DNA of 64,000 bases from NCBI RefSeq assembly GCF_024793895.1, contig NZ_JANUSB010000016.1, positions 298,813-362,812 on the forward strand, read 5' to 3'. This document shows positions 49,750 to 60,003 of the stretch, piece after piece (positions within the stretch are counted from its first letter, which is position 1; every line of letters begins with the position of its first letter). Under the pieces are notes generated by a model that saw only the letters and a program-made list of their open reading frames with translations, searched no databases and had not been told where the DNA came from. Source of the stretch: Serratia sp. AKBS12 (GTDB lineage Bacteria; Pseudomonadota; Gammaproteobacteria; Enterobacterales; Enterobacteriaceae). The translations under genes were made by a program, and so were the position numbers.

Positions 49750-50220
49750 GCGAACCTCCTTATACCCTATTGTTCAACATCGCTGCCGCACGGTCTCAGC
49801 CAAACCAGCGTTTGCCGAATGGCCGGCTTGATACGACGCCAACAAATAGCGGGGTTAATATAACGCCGGCTGCGGGGCACTACGGTCAGGAACAGCTCAG
49901 CGTAAAAGAAAACGGGATAATGTGTTAACTGCGCAAAATTTTAGCGCATCGGCTGAAAGTTTACTACTCATCCGACCACCAAATCGCACAAAAAATCGCT
50001 CATTTGCTGATTATAGTGAAAGTTTGTTACAGGAAAGTTAATCAATAACCAAACCTGCGTTAATGGCAAGCCTGGCCTGCGTGGCTCACCCCCGCTTTTT
50101 TTGCCAGGGGCGTCGGCGTTTTTATACTTTTTTTACACCGACCCATCCTATTTTTTCATCTTCTTTCTACCGTCCTCTCTACACTCCCGCTATCCAAACC
50201 TACACCTGTGGAGGTGTCCC
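49750..50220. promoter_or_regulatory. Divergent ybfA / kdpF intergenic region
   Basis: 471 bases. The kdp promoter with its KdpE site lies at the right end (50111-50200). The left half holds GC-rich stretches with GCCGGC repeats near 49823 and 49872 but no gene or clear dyad that I can name. Confidence 0.6.
50121..50139 (+). promoter_or_regulatory. KdpE operator
   Basis: TTTATACTTTTTTTACACC is the same as the core of the KdpE-binding sequence I know from E. coli kdpFABC. It lies about 80 bases before kdpF, where phospho-KdpE should activate the operon under K+ limitation. Confidence 0.85.
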
Positions 50221-50310
50221 GTGAGTTTCAGCGTCATAAGTGGTGCGCTGTTGGTTCTGCTGCTGTTGGGCTATCTGGTTTACGCGCTGTTTAATGCGGA
50301 GGATTTCTGA
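50221..50310 (+). CDS. kdpF: KdpF, small subunit of the Kdp K+ pump
   Basis: 29 aa from a GTG start behind GGAGG. A single hydrophobic helix, [19 protein letters not shown], then NAEDF, is nearly the E. coli KdpF sequence. It stabilises the KdpABC complex in the membrane. Its stop TGA shares one base with the kdpA ATG. Confidence 0.96.
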   Translation: MSFSVISGALLVLLLLGYLVYALFNAEDF

Positions 50311-51998
50311 TGGCTGCGTCGGCCTTTCTACTCATCGCCAGCTTCATGCTGGTGCTTCTGGTGCTGTCCCGCCCGCTGGGCAGCGTTTTGGCCCGTCTTA
50401 TAGAAGGCGAACCACTGCCACTATTACGCCGCTTCGAAGCCGGCGTCTGGCGCTGCTGCGGCCACAGCGGCGCAGAAATGCACTGGTGGCAATATGCCCT
50501 GGCGATGGTGATGTTCAACCTGCTGGGCATGGTTCTGCTGTTTGCCCTGTTGATGGGGCAAGGCGCACTGCCGCTTAACCCGCAAGGCTTCCCGGGGCTG
50601 TCGTGGCATCTGGCGCTGAATACCGCCGTCAGTTTTGTCACCAACACCAACTGGCAGGCTTACAGCGGGGAAAGTACGCTGAGCTACCTGAGCCAGATGG
50701 CAGGCCTGGCTGTGCAAAACTTCTTGTCCGCCGCCACCGGTATAGCCGTTGCGTTTGCGCTGATTCGCGCCTTCGCTCGCCGTTCAAGCGCCACCATTGG
50801 CAACGCCTGGGTCGATCTGCTGCGTATCACGCTGTATGTATTGCTGCCGCTTTCACTGATTATCGCACTGTTGCTGGTAAGCCAGGGCGTGCTGCAAAAC
50901 CTGTCGCCATATCTGCACCTGCATACGCAGGAAGGCACGCAGCAGATCCTGCCTATGGGACCCGTGGCGTCGCAAGAGGCGATCAAAATGCTCGGCACCA
51001 ACGGGGGCGGCTTCTTTGGCGTCAATTCGGCACATCCGTTTGAAAATCCGACCGCATTGAGCAACTTCGTACAAATGCTGGCCATCTTCCTGATCCCGTG
51101 TGCGCTGTGCTTTGCCTTTGGCCAGGTGGCGGGCGAAAACCGTCAGGGTCACGCACTGATCTGGGCAATGGGGCTGATTTTCGTGGTGGCGGTGGCGGTG
51201 GTGATGTATGCCGAACTGGCAGGCAACCCGCACCTGAGCGCCCTGGGTGGTGCCAGCAACGCCAATATGGAGGGTAAAGAGTCGCGCTTTGGCATTCTCG
51301 CCAGCAGCCTGTTTTCGGTAGTGACCACCGCCGCCTCCTGTGGGGCGGTTAATGCCATGCATGATTCGTTCACCGCGCTCGGCGGCATGGTGCCGCTGTG
51401 GCTGATGCAGATCGGCGAAGTGGTGTTCGGCGGCGTCGGCTCCGGCCTGTACGGCATGCTGCTGTTCGTGTTGCTGACGGTGTTTATCGCCGGGCTGATG
51501 ATCGGCCGCACGCCGGAATACCTCGGCAAGAAAATCGACGTTTACGATATGAAGATGACCGCACTGGCCATTCTGGTGACGCCGACGCTGGTGCTGCTGG
51601 GCAGCGCGCTGGCCATCGGTACCGATGCCGGCCGCGCCGGGATCCTCAACCCTGGCGCACACGGTTTTAGCGAAGTGCTTTACGCCCTCTCCTCCGCTGC
51701 CAACAACAACGGCAGCGCATTTGGCGGGCTGAGCGTCAACACCCCGTTCTACAACCTGTTACTGGCATTTGCCATGTTTGTCGGCCGCTTCGGGGTGATC
51801 CTGCCGGTATTGGCCATCGCCGGTTCACTGTGCATGAAGAAGCGTCAACCGGCGGGTAACGGCACGCTGCCGACCACCGGGCCGCTGTTTATCGGTTTGT
51901 TAATCGGTACCGTATTGTTGATTGGCGCATTGACTTTCGTTCCGGCACTGGCGCTAGGCCCGGTGGCCGAGCATTTACAGGTCTGGCTGGCACACTAA
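50310..51998 (+). CDS. kdpA: KdpA, K+-channel-like subunit
   Basis: 562 aa with about ten membrane helices in four repeated M1-P-M2 units. One selectivity filter is clear in [20 protein letters not shown]; others are [21 protein letters not shown] and [13 protein letters not shown]. It selects K+ and hands it to KdpB through the intersubunit tunnel. It is about five residues longer than E. coli KdpA. Confidence 0.98.
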   Translation: MAASAFLLIASFMLVLLVLSRPLGSVLARLIEGEPLPLLRRFEAGVWRCCGHSGAEMHWWQYALAMVMFNLLGMVLLFALLMGQGALPLNPQGFPGLSWHLALNTAVSFVTNTNWQAYSGESTLSYLSQMAGLAVQNFLSAATGIAVAFALIRAFARRSSATIGNAWVDLLRITLYVLLPLSLIIALLLVSQGVLQNLSPYLHLHTQEGTQQILPMGPVASQEAIKMLGTNGGGFFGVNSAHPFENPTALSNFVQMLAIFLIPCALCFAFGQVAGENRQGHALIWAMGLIFVVAVAVVMYAELAGNPHLSALGGASNANMEGKESRFGILASSLFSVVTTAASCGAVNAMHDSFTALGGMVPLWLMQIGEVVFGGVGSGLYGMLLFVLLTVFIAGLMIGRTPEYLGKKIDVYDMKMTALAILVTPTLVLLGSALAIGTDAGRAGILNPGAHGFSEVLYALSSAANNNGSAFGGLSVNTPFYNLLLAFAMFVGRFGVILPVLAIAGSLCMKKRQPAGNGTLPTTGPLFIGLLIGTVLLIGALTFVPALALGPVAEHLQVWLAH

Positions 51999-52019
51999 CC
52001 GGCATAAGAGAGAAATCGT

Positions 52020-54089
52020 ATGACTCGCAAACAACGTGCGCTTTTTGAACCGGATCTGGTACGAGCCGCGCTGCTCGACGCGGTGAAAAAGCTAGATCCC
52101 CGCGTCCAGTGGCGCAATCCGGTGATGTTCGTGGTGTATATCGGCAGCGTGCTGACCACCCTGATCTGGCTCAGCCTGCTGGCCGGTAAAACCGACGGCA
52201 GCGCCGCGTTTACCGGCAGTATCGCCTTGTGGCTATGGTTTACCGTACTGTTCGCCAACGTTGCCGAAGCGCTAGCCGAAGGGCGCAGCAAGGCGCAGGC
52301 CGCCAGTCTGAAGGGCACCAGAAAAACCATTTGGGCCAAAAAGCTGGCCACGGCGAAACGCGATGGCGCGACGGAAAAGGTCGCAGCAGACAGCCTGCGC
52401 AAAGGCGATATCGTGCTGGTGGAAGCCGGTGATACCCTGCCCTGCGACGGCGAAGTGCTGGAGGGCGGCGCATCGGTGGATGAAAGCGCCATTACCGGCG
52501 AATCCGCGCCGGTGATCCGCGAATCCGGCGGCGACTTTTCCTCGGTTACCGGTGGGACTCGCGTGCTGTCCGACTGGCTGGTGGTGCAATGTACCGTCAA
52601 CCCCGGGGAAACGTTCCTCGATCGCATGATAGCCATGGTTGAAGGTGCCAAACGCCGCAAAACGCCAAATGAAGTGGCGCTGACCATTTTACTGGTGGCA
52701 CTGACCATCGTGTTCGTGCTGGCGGTGGCCACGCTGTTACCGTTCTCGCAATATAGCGTGAATGCCGCCGGCAGCGGCTCGGTAGTCAGCGTGACCGTAT
52801 TGGTGGCGCTGCTGGTCTGTCTGATCCCGACCACCATCGGCGGGTTGCTGTCAGCCATCGGCGTCGCCGGCATGAGCCGCATGCTCGGCGCCAACGTCAT
52901 CGCCACCAGCGGCCGCGCCGTTGAGGCAGCTGGCGACGTCGACGTGCTGCTGCTGGATAAGACCGGTACCATCACCCTTGGCAATCGACAGGCCTCTGAG
53001 TTCCTGCCGGCTCCCGGCGTAAAAGAGCAGGAACTGGCCGATGCGGCACAGCTGTCTTCGCTGGCGGATGAAACGCCGGAAGGCCGCAGCATCGTGGTGC
53101 TGGCAAAACAGCGCTTTAACCTGCGCGAGCGCGACTTGCAAACGTTAAATGCCACCTTTGTGCCGTTTTCGGCGCAAACGCGGATGAGCGGCGTCAACGT
53201 GCAGGATCGTATGATCCGTAAAGGTGCGGTGGACGCAATTCGTCGCCACGTGGCATCCAACGGCGGTCACTTCCCGGTAGCGGTAGATGCCCTGGTGGAA
53301 AGCGTGGCGCGTACCGGCGGTACACCGCTGGTGGTAGCGGAAGGCCCACGGGTGCTGGGCGTGGTCGCGCTGAAGGACATCGTCAAAGGCGGCATCAAGG
53401 AACGTTTTGCCGAATTGCGCAAAATGGGCATCAAAACGGTGATGATAACCGGTGACAACCGCTTGACCGCCGCCGCCATTGCCGCCGAGGCCGGGGTAGA
53501 CGATTTTCTGTCGGAAGCAACGCCAGAAGCCAAGCTGGCCCTGATTCGCCAGTATCAGGCTGAAGGCCGCCTGGTGGCAATGACCGGCGACGGTACCAAC
53601 GACGCCCCGGCGCTGGCGCAGGCCGACGTCGCGGTGGCGATGAACTCCGGCACCCAGGCGGCAAAAGAGGCCGGCAATATGGTCGACCTCGATTCCAACC
53701 CGACCAAACTGATCGAAGTGGTGCATATCGGCAAACAGATGCTGATGACACGCGGTTCGCTGACGACCTTCAGTATCGCCAACGACGTGGCAAAATACTT
53801 CGCCATTATTCCGGCGGCGTTTGCCGCCACCTATCCGCAGTTGAATGCGCTTAACGTGATGCAGCTGCATTCACCCGCTTCGGCCATTTTGTCGGCGGTG
53901 ATTTTTAACGCGCTGGTGATTGTGTTCCTGATCCCGCTGGCGCTGAAGGGCGTCAGTTACCAGGCGCTGAGCGCGGCGGCCCTGTTGCGCCGCAACCTGT
54001 GGCTGTATGGCGCCGGCGGTCTGCTGGTACCGTTTGTCGGCATCAAGCTGATCGATCTGCTGCTCACCGTGCTGCACATTGCCGGCTAG
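52020..54089 (+). CDS. kdpB: KdpB, P-type ATPase subunit
   Basis: 689 aa P1A-type ATPase. The phosphorylated D313 is in [13 protein letters not shown]; the actuator loop is [11 protein letters not shown]; the hinge [21 protein letters not shown] is intact, quoted here in part as [10 protein letters not shown]; the membrane K+ path contains [16 protein letters not shown]. It hydrolyses ATP to drive K+ uptake with KdpA. It begins 21 bases after kdpA. Confidence 0.98.
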   Translation: MTRKQRALFEPDLVRAALLDAVKKLDPRVQWRNPVMFVVYIGSVLTTLIWLSLLAGKTDGSAAFTGSIALWLWFTVLFANVAEALAEGRSKAQAASLKGTRKTIWAKKLATAKRDGATEKVAADSLRKGDIVLVEAGDTLPCDGEVLEGGASVDESAITGESAPVIRESGGDFSSVTGGTRVLSDWLVVQCTVNPGETFLDRMIAMVEGAKRRKTPNEVALTILLVALTIVFVLAVATLLPFSQYSVNAAGSGSVVSVTVLVALLVCLIPTTIGGLLSAIGVAGMSRMLGANVIATSGRAVEAAGDVDVLLLDKTGTITLGNRQASEFLPAPGVKEQELADAAQLSSLADETPEGRSIVVLAKQRFNLRERDLQTLNATFVPFSAQTRMSGVNVQDRMIRKGAVDAIRRHVASNGGHFPVAVDALVESVARTGGTPLVVAEGPRVLGVVALKDIVKGGIKERFAELRKMGIKTVMITGDNRLTAAAIAAEAGVDDFLSEATPEAKLALIRQYQAEGRLVAMTGDGTNDAPALAQADVAVAMNSGTQAAKEAGNMVDLDSNPTKLIEVVHIGKQMLMTRGSLTTFSIANDVAKYFAIIPAAFAATYPQLNALNVMQLHSPASAILSAVIFNALVIVFLIPLALKGVSYQALSAAALLRRNLWLYGAGGLLVPFVGIKLIDLLLTVLHIAG

Positions 54090-54107
54090 ACTCGAAAGGA
54101 GATAGTT

Positions 54108-54677
54108 ATGTCTTATTTACGCCCATCACTGGTGATGCTTTTGTTGCTGACACTGCTCACCGGTATCGCCTATCCGCTGCTGACTACCGGGCTGGCACAG
54201 CTGCTGTTTGCCGATCGCGCCGCAGGGTCACTACTGTATCAAGGGGATAAGCTGGTTGGCTCCGCGCTGATCGGCCAGAATTTCAGCCAGCCACAGTATT
54301 TTTGGGGGCGACCTTCTGCCACCGCCGATTCGGCTTATAATGCCGAAGCCTCCGCCGGCAGCAATCTGGCGGTTTCCAATCCGGCACTGGATAAGGCCAT
54401 CGCCGAGCGCGCCGCGCGGTTGCGCCAGGCCAATCCGACCATGCGCGGCCCGATCCCGGTCGATCTGCTCACCGCCTCAGGCAGCGGGCTCGATCCGCAG
54501 ATTTCCCTGGCCGCGGCGTATTATCAGCTGGCGCGGGTCGCGGCTGCGCGCCACTTGCCGCCGCAACGGCTCGCCGATTTGATAGTACAAAATAGCGAAC
54601 GCCCGATGCCGAATTTTATCGGTGAATCGGTGGTTAACGTGCTGAAGCTGAATATGGCGCTGGATGCGCTAAAGTAA
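54108..54677 (+). CDS. kdpC: KdpC, periplasmic subunit
   Basis: 189 aa with one N-terminal membrane helix ([20 protein letters not shown]) and a periplasmic domain: [28 protein letters not shown] [27 protein letters not shown]. It completes the transport complex. In E. coli kdpD follows with an overlap; here 237 bases intervene. Confidence 0.97.
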   Translation: MSYLRPSLVMLLLLTLLTGIAYPLLTTGLAQLLFADRAAGSLLYQGDKLVGSALIGQNFSQPQYFWGRPSATADSAYNAEASAGSNLAVSNPALDKAIAERAARLRQANPTMRGPIPVDLLTASGSGLDPQISLAAAYYQLARVAAARHLPPQRLADLIVQNSERPMPNFIGESVVNVLKLNMALDALK

Positions 54678-54701
54678 TCGCAGGTTACGCGATAACATCA
54701 A

Positions 54702-54888
54702 GGGTCCGGCTTGTCGGGCCCGTCAGACTGATGACAAACCTTACTCCCGCACAGAACGGGTAGAGGTCAATAAATAAAAAAACAGCAAAATCAATTTATT
54801 GATTTTCGGCTGCTCACCACAAAGCAGGAAAAACCACGCTTTTTCCTGCTTTGGCAGCAATCTAAGGGGTCCGGCTGGTCGGGCCCGT
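54702..54888 (+). repeat. Hairpin-rich kdpC-kdpD spacer with a 22-bp direct repeat
   Basis: Copies at 54702-54723 and 54867-54888 differ in one base; each can fold (GGGTCCG against CGGGCCC, loop of 6). Between them are two more stems: AAAATCAA/TTGATTTT around TTTA (54787-54806), and a perfect 13-bp inverted repeat with the loop CCACGC (54821-54833 and 54840-54852). The second copy is followed by GTTTTG, so it may act as a weak terminator. Confidence 0.85.
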
Positions 54889-54914
54889 TTTGCGTGGAGT
54901 GACAAGGATCCGAC

Positions 54915-57617
54915 ATGGTTGATGAACAACAGCGCCCCGACCCCGACAGCCTGCTGGCCGCCGCCAACGAAAAGCCACGCGGCCGGCTGAAGGTGTTTTT
55001 TGGCGCCTGCGCCGGCGTCGGCAAAACCTACGCCATGTTGCAGGAGGCGCAGCGCCAGCGCAGCCAGGGGCTGGATGTGCTGATCGGCGTGGTCGAAACC
55101 CACGGCCGCAGCGAAACGGCCGCCCTGTTGACCGGCCTGCCGATGCTGCCGCAAAAACGGATCCAGCACCGTGGGCGTACCGTGCATGAATTCGATCTGG
55201 ACGCCGCGCTGGCGCGCCACCCGGCACTGGTGCTGATGGACGAACTGGCGCACAGCAACGCCCATGGTTCGCGCCACCCCAAGCGTTGGCAAGACGTGGA
55301 AGAACTGCTGGACGCCGGCATCGACGTACTGACCACCGTCAATGTGCAGCATCTGGAAAGCCTGAACGACATCGTCGGCGGCGTAACCGGCGTACGCGTA
55401 CGTGAAACGGTGCCCGATCACGTATTCGACGAAGCGGCCGAGGTAGTACTGGTGGATCTGCCGCCGGACGATCTGCGCCAGCGGCTACATGAAGGCAAGG
55501 TGTATATTCCCGGTCAGGCTGAACGCGCTATCGAGCACTTTTTCCGCAAAGGCAACCTGATCGCCCTGCGCGAACTGGCCTTGCGCCGCACCGCAGACCG
55601 GGTGGACGATCAGATGCGTGCCTTTCGCGATACCCAAGGCCGCGAAAAAGTCTGGCATACGCGCGACAGTATTCTGCTGTGCGTCGGCCATCACAGCGGC
55701 AACGAGAAACTGGTGCGCATTGCCGCACGGCTGGCGGCGCGGCTGGGTTGTGACTGGCACGCCGTGTATGTCGAAACGCCAACGCTGCACCGTCTGCCGG
55801 AAAACCGGCGACGCGCCATTTTACGCGCGCTGCGTCTGGCGCAGGATCTGGGAGCGGAAACCGCTACGCTGGCCGATCCGAACGAGGAACGTGCTATTTT
55901 ACGCTACGCGCGCGAGCATAACCTCGGCAAAATCATCATTGGTCGCCACGGTGAACAGCGCTGGAAATGGCGCGGCAGCTTTGCCGATCGGCTGGGAAAG
56001 TTGGGGCCGGATCTCGATCTGGTGATCGTGGCGTTGGAACATGAACCGCCGTCGCTCCTCGTCAAAGAGGCCGACGGCCGCAGTTTCAGTGACAGGTGGC
56101 GCATTCAGCTACGTGGCTGTGCAGTGGCCTTTGCGCTGTGTGCGGCCATTACGCTGCTTTCGCAATGGTTGCTGCCAGGCTTTGACCAGGCCAACCTGGT
56201 GATGGTGTATTTGCTGGGCGTGGTGATCGTGGCGCTGTTTTATGGCCGCTGGCCGTCGGTGCTGGCGGCGGTAATCAATGTGGCCAGCTTCGATTTGTTC
56301 TTCGTCCAGCCGCACTGGTCATTCGCGGTAAGCGACGTGCAGTACCTGCTGACGTTTGCGGTAATGTTGATCGTCGGCATTACCGTCGGCAATCTGACCG
56401 CCGGCGTGCGTTATCAGGCGCGGGTGGCGCGCTATCGCGAGCAGCGAGCGCGCCATCTGTATGAAATGTCGCGTGGTCTGAGCCAGTCGCTGACTATCGA
56501 GGACATCGCCAGCGCCAGTCGTCATTTTCTTGCCAGCAGCTTCCAGGCCAAAGCGGTTCTGTTGTTGCCGCAGGACGATGGCCACCTCAGGCAGATGGTC
56601 GGTGAAGAAGGCGGCCTGTTGACGGTAGACGACGCCATTGCCCGCTGGAGTTACGATAAAGGCCTGCCCGCCGGCGCCGGCACCGATACGCTGCCCGGCG
56701 TCCCCTACCAGTTGCTGCCGCTAACCGCCTCGCAGCAGACCTTTGGCCTGTTGGCGATTGAGCCGAACAACCTGCGACAGTTGATGGTACCGGAGCAGCA
56801 ACGCTTGCTGCAAACCTTTACCGTGCTGATCGCCAGCGCCCTCGAGCGTTTGCAACTGGCGCGCAGCGCCGCCGAAGCCAAACTGGATGCCGAACGCGAA
56901 CAGCTGCGCAATTCGCTGCTGGCCGCCCTGTCCCACGATTTGCGTACCCCGCTGACGGTGCTGTTCGGCCAGGCGGAAATCCTCACGCTGGATCTGGCCG
57001 CCGAAGGTTCCCAACATGCGCAGCAGGCTAGCCAGATCCGTCAACAGGTGCTGAGCACCACCCGGCTGGTGAACAATCTGCTGGATATGGCGCGTATTCA
57101 ATCGGGCGGTTTCAGCCTGCGTAAAGAGTGGCAATCGTTAGAAGAGATCGTTGGCGCGTCGCTGCATATGCTCGAACCGATCCTCAGTCAGCATGACATC
57201 AAGGTCGAACTGCCCGACGAGATGGTATTGATCAATTGCGACGGTAGCCTGCTGGAGCGTGTATTCACCAACCTGTTGGAAAATGCCAATAAATATGCCG
57301 GGCACGATGCTATTATCGGTATTCGTGCCCGCACCTTGCCGGACTGGCTGGAAGTTGAAGTCTGGGATAACGGCCCGGGCATTCCGCAAGAACAGAAACA
57401 GCGTATTTTTGACAAGTTTGCTCGCGGCAATAAAGAATCACCGATTCCCGGCGTCGGTTTGGGGTTGGCGATTTGCCGTGCCATTATTGAAGTGCACGGC
57501 GGCCGTATCTGGTCCGAAGATGCCAGCCAGGGGGGAGCCAGTTTCAAATTCCTGCTACCGCTGGAAAAAATGCCGGAAATGGACAGCGATGCTTTTGATT
57601 TGCCAAAACGCTATTGA
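54915..57617 (+). CDS. kdpD: KdpD, K+/turgor sensor kinase
   Basis: 900 aa. N-terminal KdpD domain with Walker A FFGACAGVGKTYAML; universal-stress-like domain at about 250-370 (ILLCVGHHSGNEKLVRIA); four clustered membrane helices at about 395-495; a GAF-like region; HisKA with H674 in ALSHDLRTPLTVL; HATPase with LLENANKYA, DNGPGIP and GVGLGLAICRAII. It phosphorylates KdpE when K+ is low. The hairpin-rich gap upstream suggests that it is made at a different level from KdpFABC. Confidence 0.98.
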   Translation: MVDEQQRPDPDSLLAAANEKPRGRLKVFFGACAGVGKTYAMLQEAQRQRSQGLDVLIGVVETHGRSETAALLTGLPMLPQKRIQHRGRTVHEFDLDAALARHPALVLMDELAHSNAHGSRHPKRWQDVEELLDAGIDVLTTVNVQHLESLNDIVGGVTGVRVRETVPDHVFDEAAEVVLVDLPPDDLRQRLHEGKVYIPGQAERAIEHFFRKGNLIALRELALRRTADRVDDQMRAFRDTQGREKVWHTRDSILLCVGHHSGNEKLVRIAARLAARLGCDWHAVYVETPTLHRLPENRRRAILRALRLAQDLGAETATLADPNEERAILRYAREHNLGKIIIGRHGEQRWKWRGSFADRLGKLGPDLDLVIVALEHEPPSLLVKEADGRSFSDRWRIQLRGCAVAFALCAAITLLSQWLLPGFDQANLVMVYLLGVVIVALFYGRWPSVLAAVINVASFDLFFVQPHWSFAVSDVQYLLTFAVMLIVGITVGNLTAGVRYQARVARYREQRARHLYEMSRGLSQSLTIEDIASASRHFLASSFQAKAVLLLPQDDGHLRQMVGEEGGLLTVDDAIARWSYDKGLPAGAGTDTLPGVPYQLLPLTASQQTFGLLAIEPNNLRQLMVPEQQRLLQTFTVLIASALERLQLARSAAEAKLDAEREQLRNSLLAALSHDLRTPLTVLFGQAEILTLDLAAEGSQHAQQASQIRQQVLSTTRLVNNLLDMARIQSGGFSLRKEWQSLEEIVGASLHMLEPILSQHDIKVELPDEMVLINCDGSLLERVFTNLLENANKYAGHDAIIGIRARTLPDWLEVEVWDNGPGIPQEQKQRIFDKFARGNKESPIPGVGLGLAICRAIIEVHGGRIWSEDASQGGASFKFLLPLEKMPEMDSDAFDLPKRY

Positions 57618-57623
57618 GGTAAT

Positions 57624-58313
57624 GTGACCACTACGCCAACCAATATCCTGATCGTTGAAGATGAAAAAGAAATTCGTCGTTTTGTGCGTACCGCGCTGGA
57701 AAGCGAAGGGTTGCGGGTGTTTGAAAGCGAAACTCTGCAACGCGGGCTGATTGAGGCCGGCACGCGCAAACCGGATTTGATCATTCTCGATTTGGGGTTG
57801 CCGGACGGGGACGGTTTAAGTTTTATCCGCGATCTGCGTCAGTGGAGTGCTATTCCGGTGATCGTGCTGTCGGCGCGCAATGCGGAAGAAGACAAGGTTT
57901 CGGCGCTGGATGCCGGTGCCGACGATTATCTCAGCAAGCCGTTTGGCATCGGCGAGCTGCTCGCTCGCGTGCGAGTGGCTCTGCGCCGCCACGCCAGCAG
58001 CCAGCAAGAAAACCCGCTGGTGACCTTTTCACAAATCACCGTCGATCTGATCAACCGCCGGGTGCTGCGCAGCGGCGAAGAACTGCATCTGACGCCGATT
58101 GAGTTTCGCCTATTGACCGAACTGCTGGCCAATGCCGGTAAAGTGCTGACGCAACGCCAATTATTGAACCACGTCTGGGGGCCGAACTATGTCGAACACA
58201 GCCATTATCTGCGTATCTATATGGGACACTTGCGCCAAAAACTGGAAAGTGACCCGGCGCGGCCTAGGCATTTACTGACCGAAACCGGCGTTGGCTACCG
58301 TTTTATGCCCTGA
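57624..58313 (+). CDS. kdpE: KdpE, response regulator of the kdp operon
   Basis: 229 aa from a GTG start 6 bases after kdpD. OmpR/PhoB type: receiver with D56 in LIILDLGLPDGDGL and Lys in YLSKPFGIGEL; winged helix at about 130-229 (LHLTPIEFRLLTELLANAG, VLTQRQLLNHVWGPNY, HYLRIYMGHLRQKLE). Binds the operator at 50121. No terminator is evident between it and the TRAP genes. Confidence 0.97.
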   Translation: MTTTPTNILIVEDEKEIRRFVRTALESEGLRVFESETLQRGLIEAGTRKPDLIILDLGLPDGDGLSFIRDLRQWSAIPVIVLSARNAEEDKVSALDAGADDYLSKPFGIGELLARVRVALRRHASSQQENPLVTFSQITVDLINRRVLRSGEELHLTPIEFRLLTELLANAGKVLTQRQLLNHVWGPNYVEHSHYLRIYMGHLRQKLESDPARPRHLLTETGVGYRFMP

Positions 58314-58450
58314 ATCGGAGCAAAATCGGCGTTCCCCCTTCTGCCGCCACGATGATGAATATGTGATCTTGGTTGATAAAACCTTTCTGCCAGAGCCAAT
58401 AAAAGGCGTTTAAAGGCAAAATCAAAAAGGTTTGTCCCCTCTGGCGCTCG

Positions 58451-58470
58451 TATGATAGTTCCTCTGGAAC
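58451..58470 (+). promoter_or_regulatory. Possible -10 and operator of the TRAP operon
   Basis: TATGAT (58451-58456) is followed at once by the dyad GTTCC-TCT-GGAAC (58458-58470), a position from which a repressor could block initiation. No family is assigned to the site and the -35 is poor. Confidence 0.35.
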
Positions 58471-58489
58471 AAGGTATATACGAGTGCTT

Positions 58490-59476
58490 ATGAAACCGCA
58501 GACAATAATAAAAACCACGCTCGCTATCACATTATTTTTTAGCTTGTCACTTACCAGTCAGGCGCAAACCGTTTTACGGTTGGCGTATGCTGAAAATAGC
58601 CAGCCGATAAAAGATGCCCTACATTTTCTCGGCAAGGAAATCGAGGAAAAAACGCAGGGAGCAGTCAAGGTCATTTATTTTCCGGACGGCCAGTTAGGCG
58701 GCGAACGCGAACTGGTGGAGCTCACGCAGACCGGGGTAGTGGACATTACCAAGGTATCTTCCGGATTAATGGAGAGTTTTTCGCCTTTATACGGCGTATT
58801 TTCCCTGCCTTATCTTTTTTCATCAAAAGAAGAATTTTATCGCGTGATGGATGACCCTAATGTGATGACTACGGTATATCAATCTACCGCACCACAAGGG
58901 TTTATCGGCATCGGTTGGTATGACTCCGGATCGCGTAATTTTTACATGTCCAAAGGGCCTATCCGCACCATCGACGATCTTAAAGGCAAAAAGATTCGCG
59001 TCATGCAGAGCGTTACTGCAATACGCACCATGAAACTGCTCGGCGCGTCGCCAATTGCCATGGGGCAGGCAGAAGTTTATACCTCGTTGCAACAAGGCAT
59101 TTTAGACGGTGCGGAAAATAACGAATTTGCTTTGACCATTGCCCGCCATGGTGAGGTAGCCCGTTATTATACCTACGATATGCATACGCGTATCCCGGAT
59201 ATTTTATTGATGAGCGCCTTAACGCTGGAAAAACTGACGCCCGAACAGCAGCGGATCGTTGATGATGCGGTCAAGGCGTCAATTTCGTTTGAAAAATCCG
59301 CCTGGGATAAAGAAATAGAAAAAACCAGAGCGCTGGCAATCAAACAGTTCAACGTCGAGTTCTTTGATATCGATAAAAAGCCTTTCCAAACCGCCGTTCA
59401 GCCTATTTATGACAGTCTGAAAAGCACACCGGCGCTTTATCAGTTTTATCAGACGATAGAAGCAGCAAAAAATTAA
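58490..59476 (+). CDS. TRAP transporter substrate-binding protein (DctP family)
   Basis: 328 aa from the ATG at 58490; a GTG two codons earlier, with AAGG at 9 bases, is an equally possible start. The signal peptide ends near TSQAQ. DctP features: FPDGQLGGERELVELTQTGV, GIGWYDSGSRNFYMSKGPI, and the conserved substrate-clamping Arg in LKGKKIRVMQS, then GQAEVYTSLQQGILDGAENN. The family binds carboxylic acids such as C4-dicarboxylates, sialic acid or sugar acids. With a KdgM-like porin in the same unit, an acidic sugar is my best guess. Confidence 0.9.
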   Translation: MKPQTIIKTTLAITLFFSLSLTSQAQTVLRLAYAENSQPIKDALHFLGKEIEEKTQGAVKVIYFPDGQLGGERELVELTQTGVVDITKVSSGLMESFSPLYGVFSLPYLFSSKEEFYRVMDDPNVMTTVYQSTAPQGFIGIGWYDSGSRNFYMSKGPIRTIDDLKGKKIRVMQSVTAIRTMKLLGASPIAMGQAEVYTSLQQGILDGAENNEFALTIARHGEVARYYTYDMHTRIPDILLMSALTLEKLTPEQQRIVDDAVKASISFEKSAWDKEIEKTRALAIKQFNVEFFDIDKKPFQTAVQPIYDSLKSTPALYQFYQTIEAAKN

Positions 59477-59490
59477 CTCAGGGGCATATT

Positions 59491-60003
59491 ATGCACGCCA
59501 TCCGACAAGGACTTGATAAATTACTTGAGGCCATCTGCTGTTTGTTGCTCGGCATGATGGTGATCGTTTCATGCTGGCAGGTGATTAGCCGTTACGCACT
59601 GGGACAGCCAAGTACCTTTACCGAGGAGTTGTTGCGTTTTTCCCTGGTGTGGCTGTCAATGTTCGGCATAGCTTACGCTGCGGGCAAACAGCAGCACATC
59701 AGCCTGACATTCTTCCTCGACAAGATCCCAGGCACGCTGCAGTTTTTATGGGTGTCGTTATTGCAGGTATGCTTTGCGCTGCTGGCCATATACATACTGA
59801 TTATCGGCGGCTTGAAAATCTCATCTATTTCCATGCAGCAATTTTCGCCAGCGCTCAATATTCCAATGGGCAAGGTTTATTATGCCTTACCCATTAGCGG
59901 GTTGCTGATCATCGTCTATTGCGTGCTCAATATTTACGATCTGATGCATGAAAAGCGGCGGGAAACCGTGTCACAACCTAATAGCAACGGAGAGGCATCA
60001 TGA
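59491..60003 (+). CDS. TRAP transporter small membrane subunit (DctQ)
   Basis: 170 aa with four membrane helices. Typical DctQ residues are VIVSCWQVISRYALGQPSTFTEELLR (here quoted in part as QVISRYALGQPSTFTEELL) and SLVWLSMFGIAYAAGKQQHI. It stands 14 bases after the binding-protein gene and overlaps the large subunit by 4 bases (ATGA). Confidence 0.93.
   Translation: MHAIRQGLDKLLEAICCLLLGMMVIVSCWQVISRYALGQPSTFTEELLRFSLVWLSMFGIAYAAGKQQHISLTFFLDKIPGTLQFLWVSLLQVCFALLAIYILIIGGLKISSISMQQFSPALNIPMGKVYYALPISGLLIIVYCVLNIYDLMHEKRRETVSQPNSNGEAS

Noticed and set aside
51995..53260. 421-aa open frame on the minus strand
   Set aside because: Antisense to kdpB; Ser/Thr/Arg-rich shadow translation.
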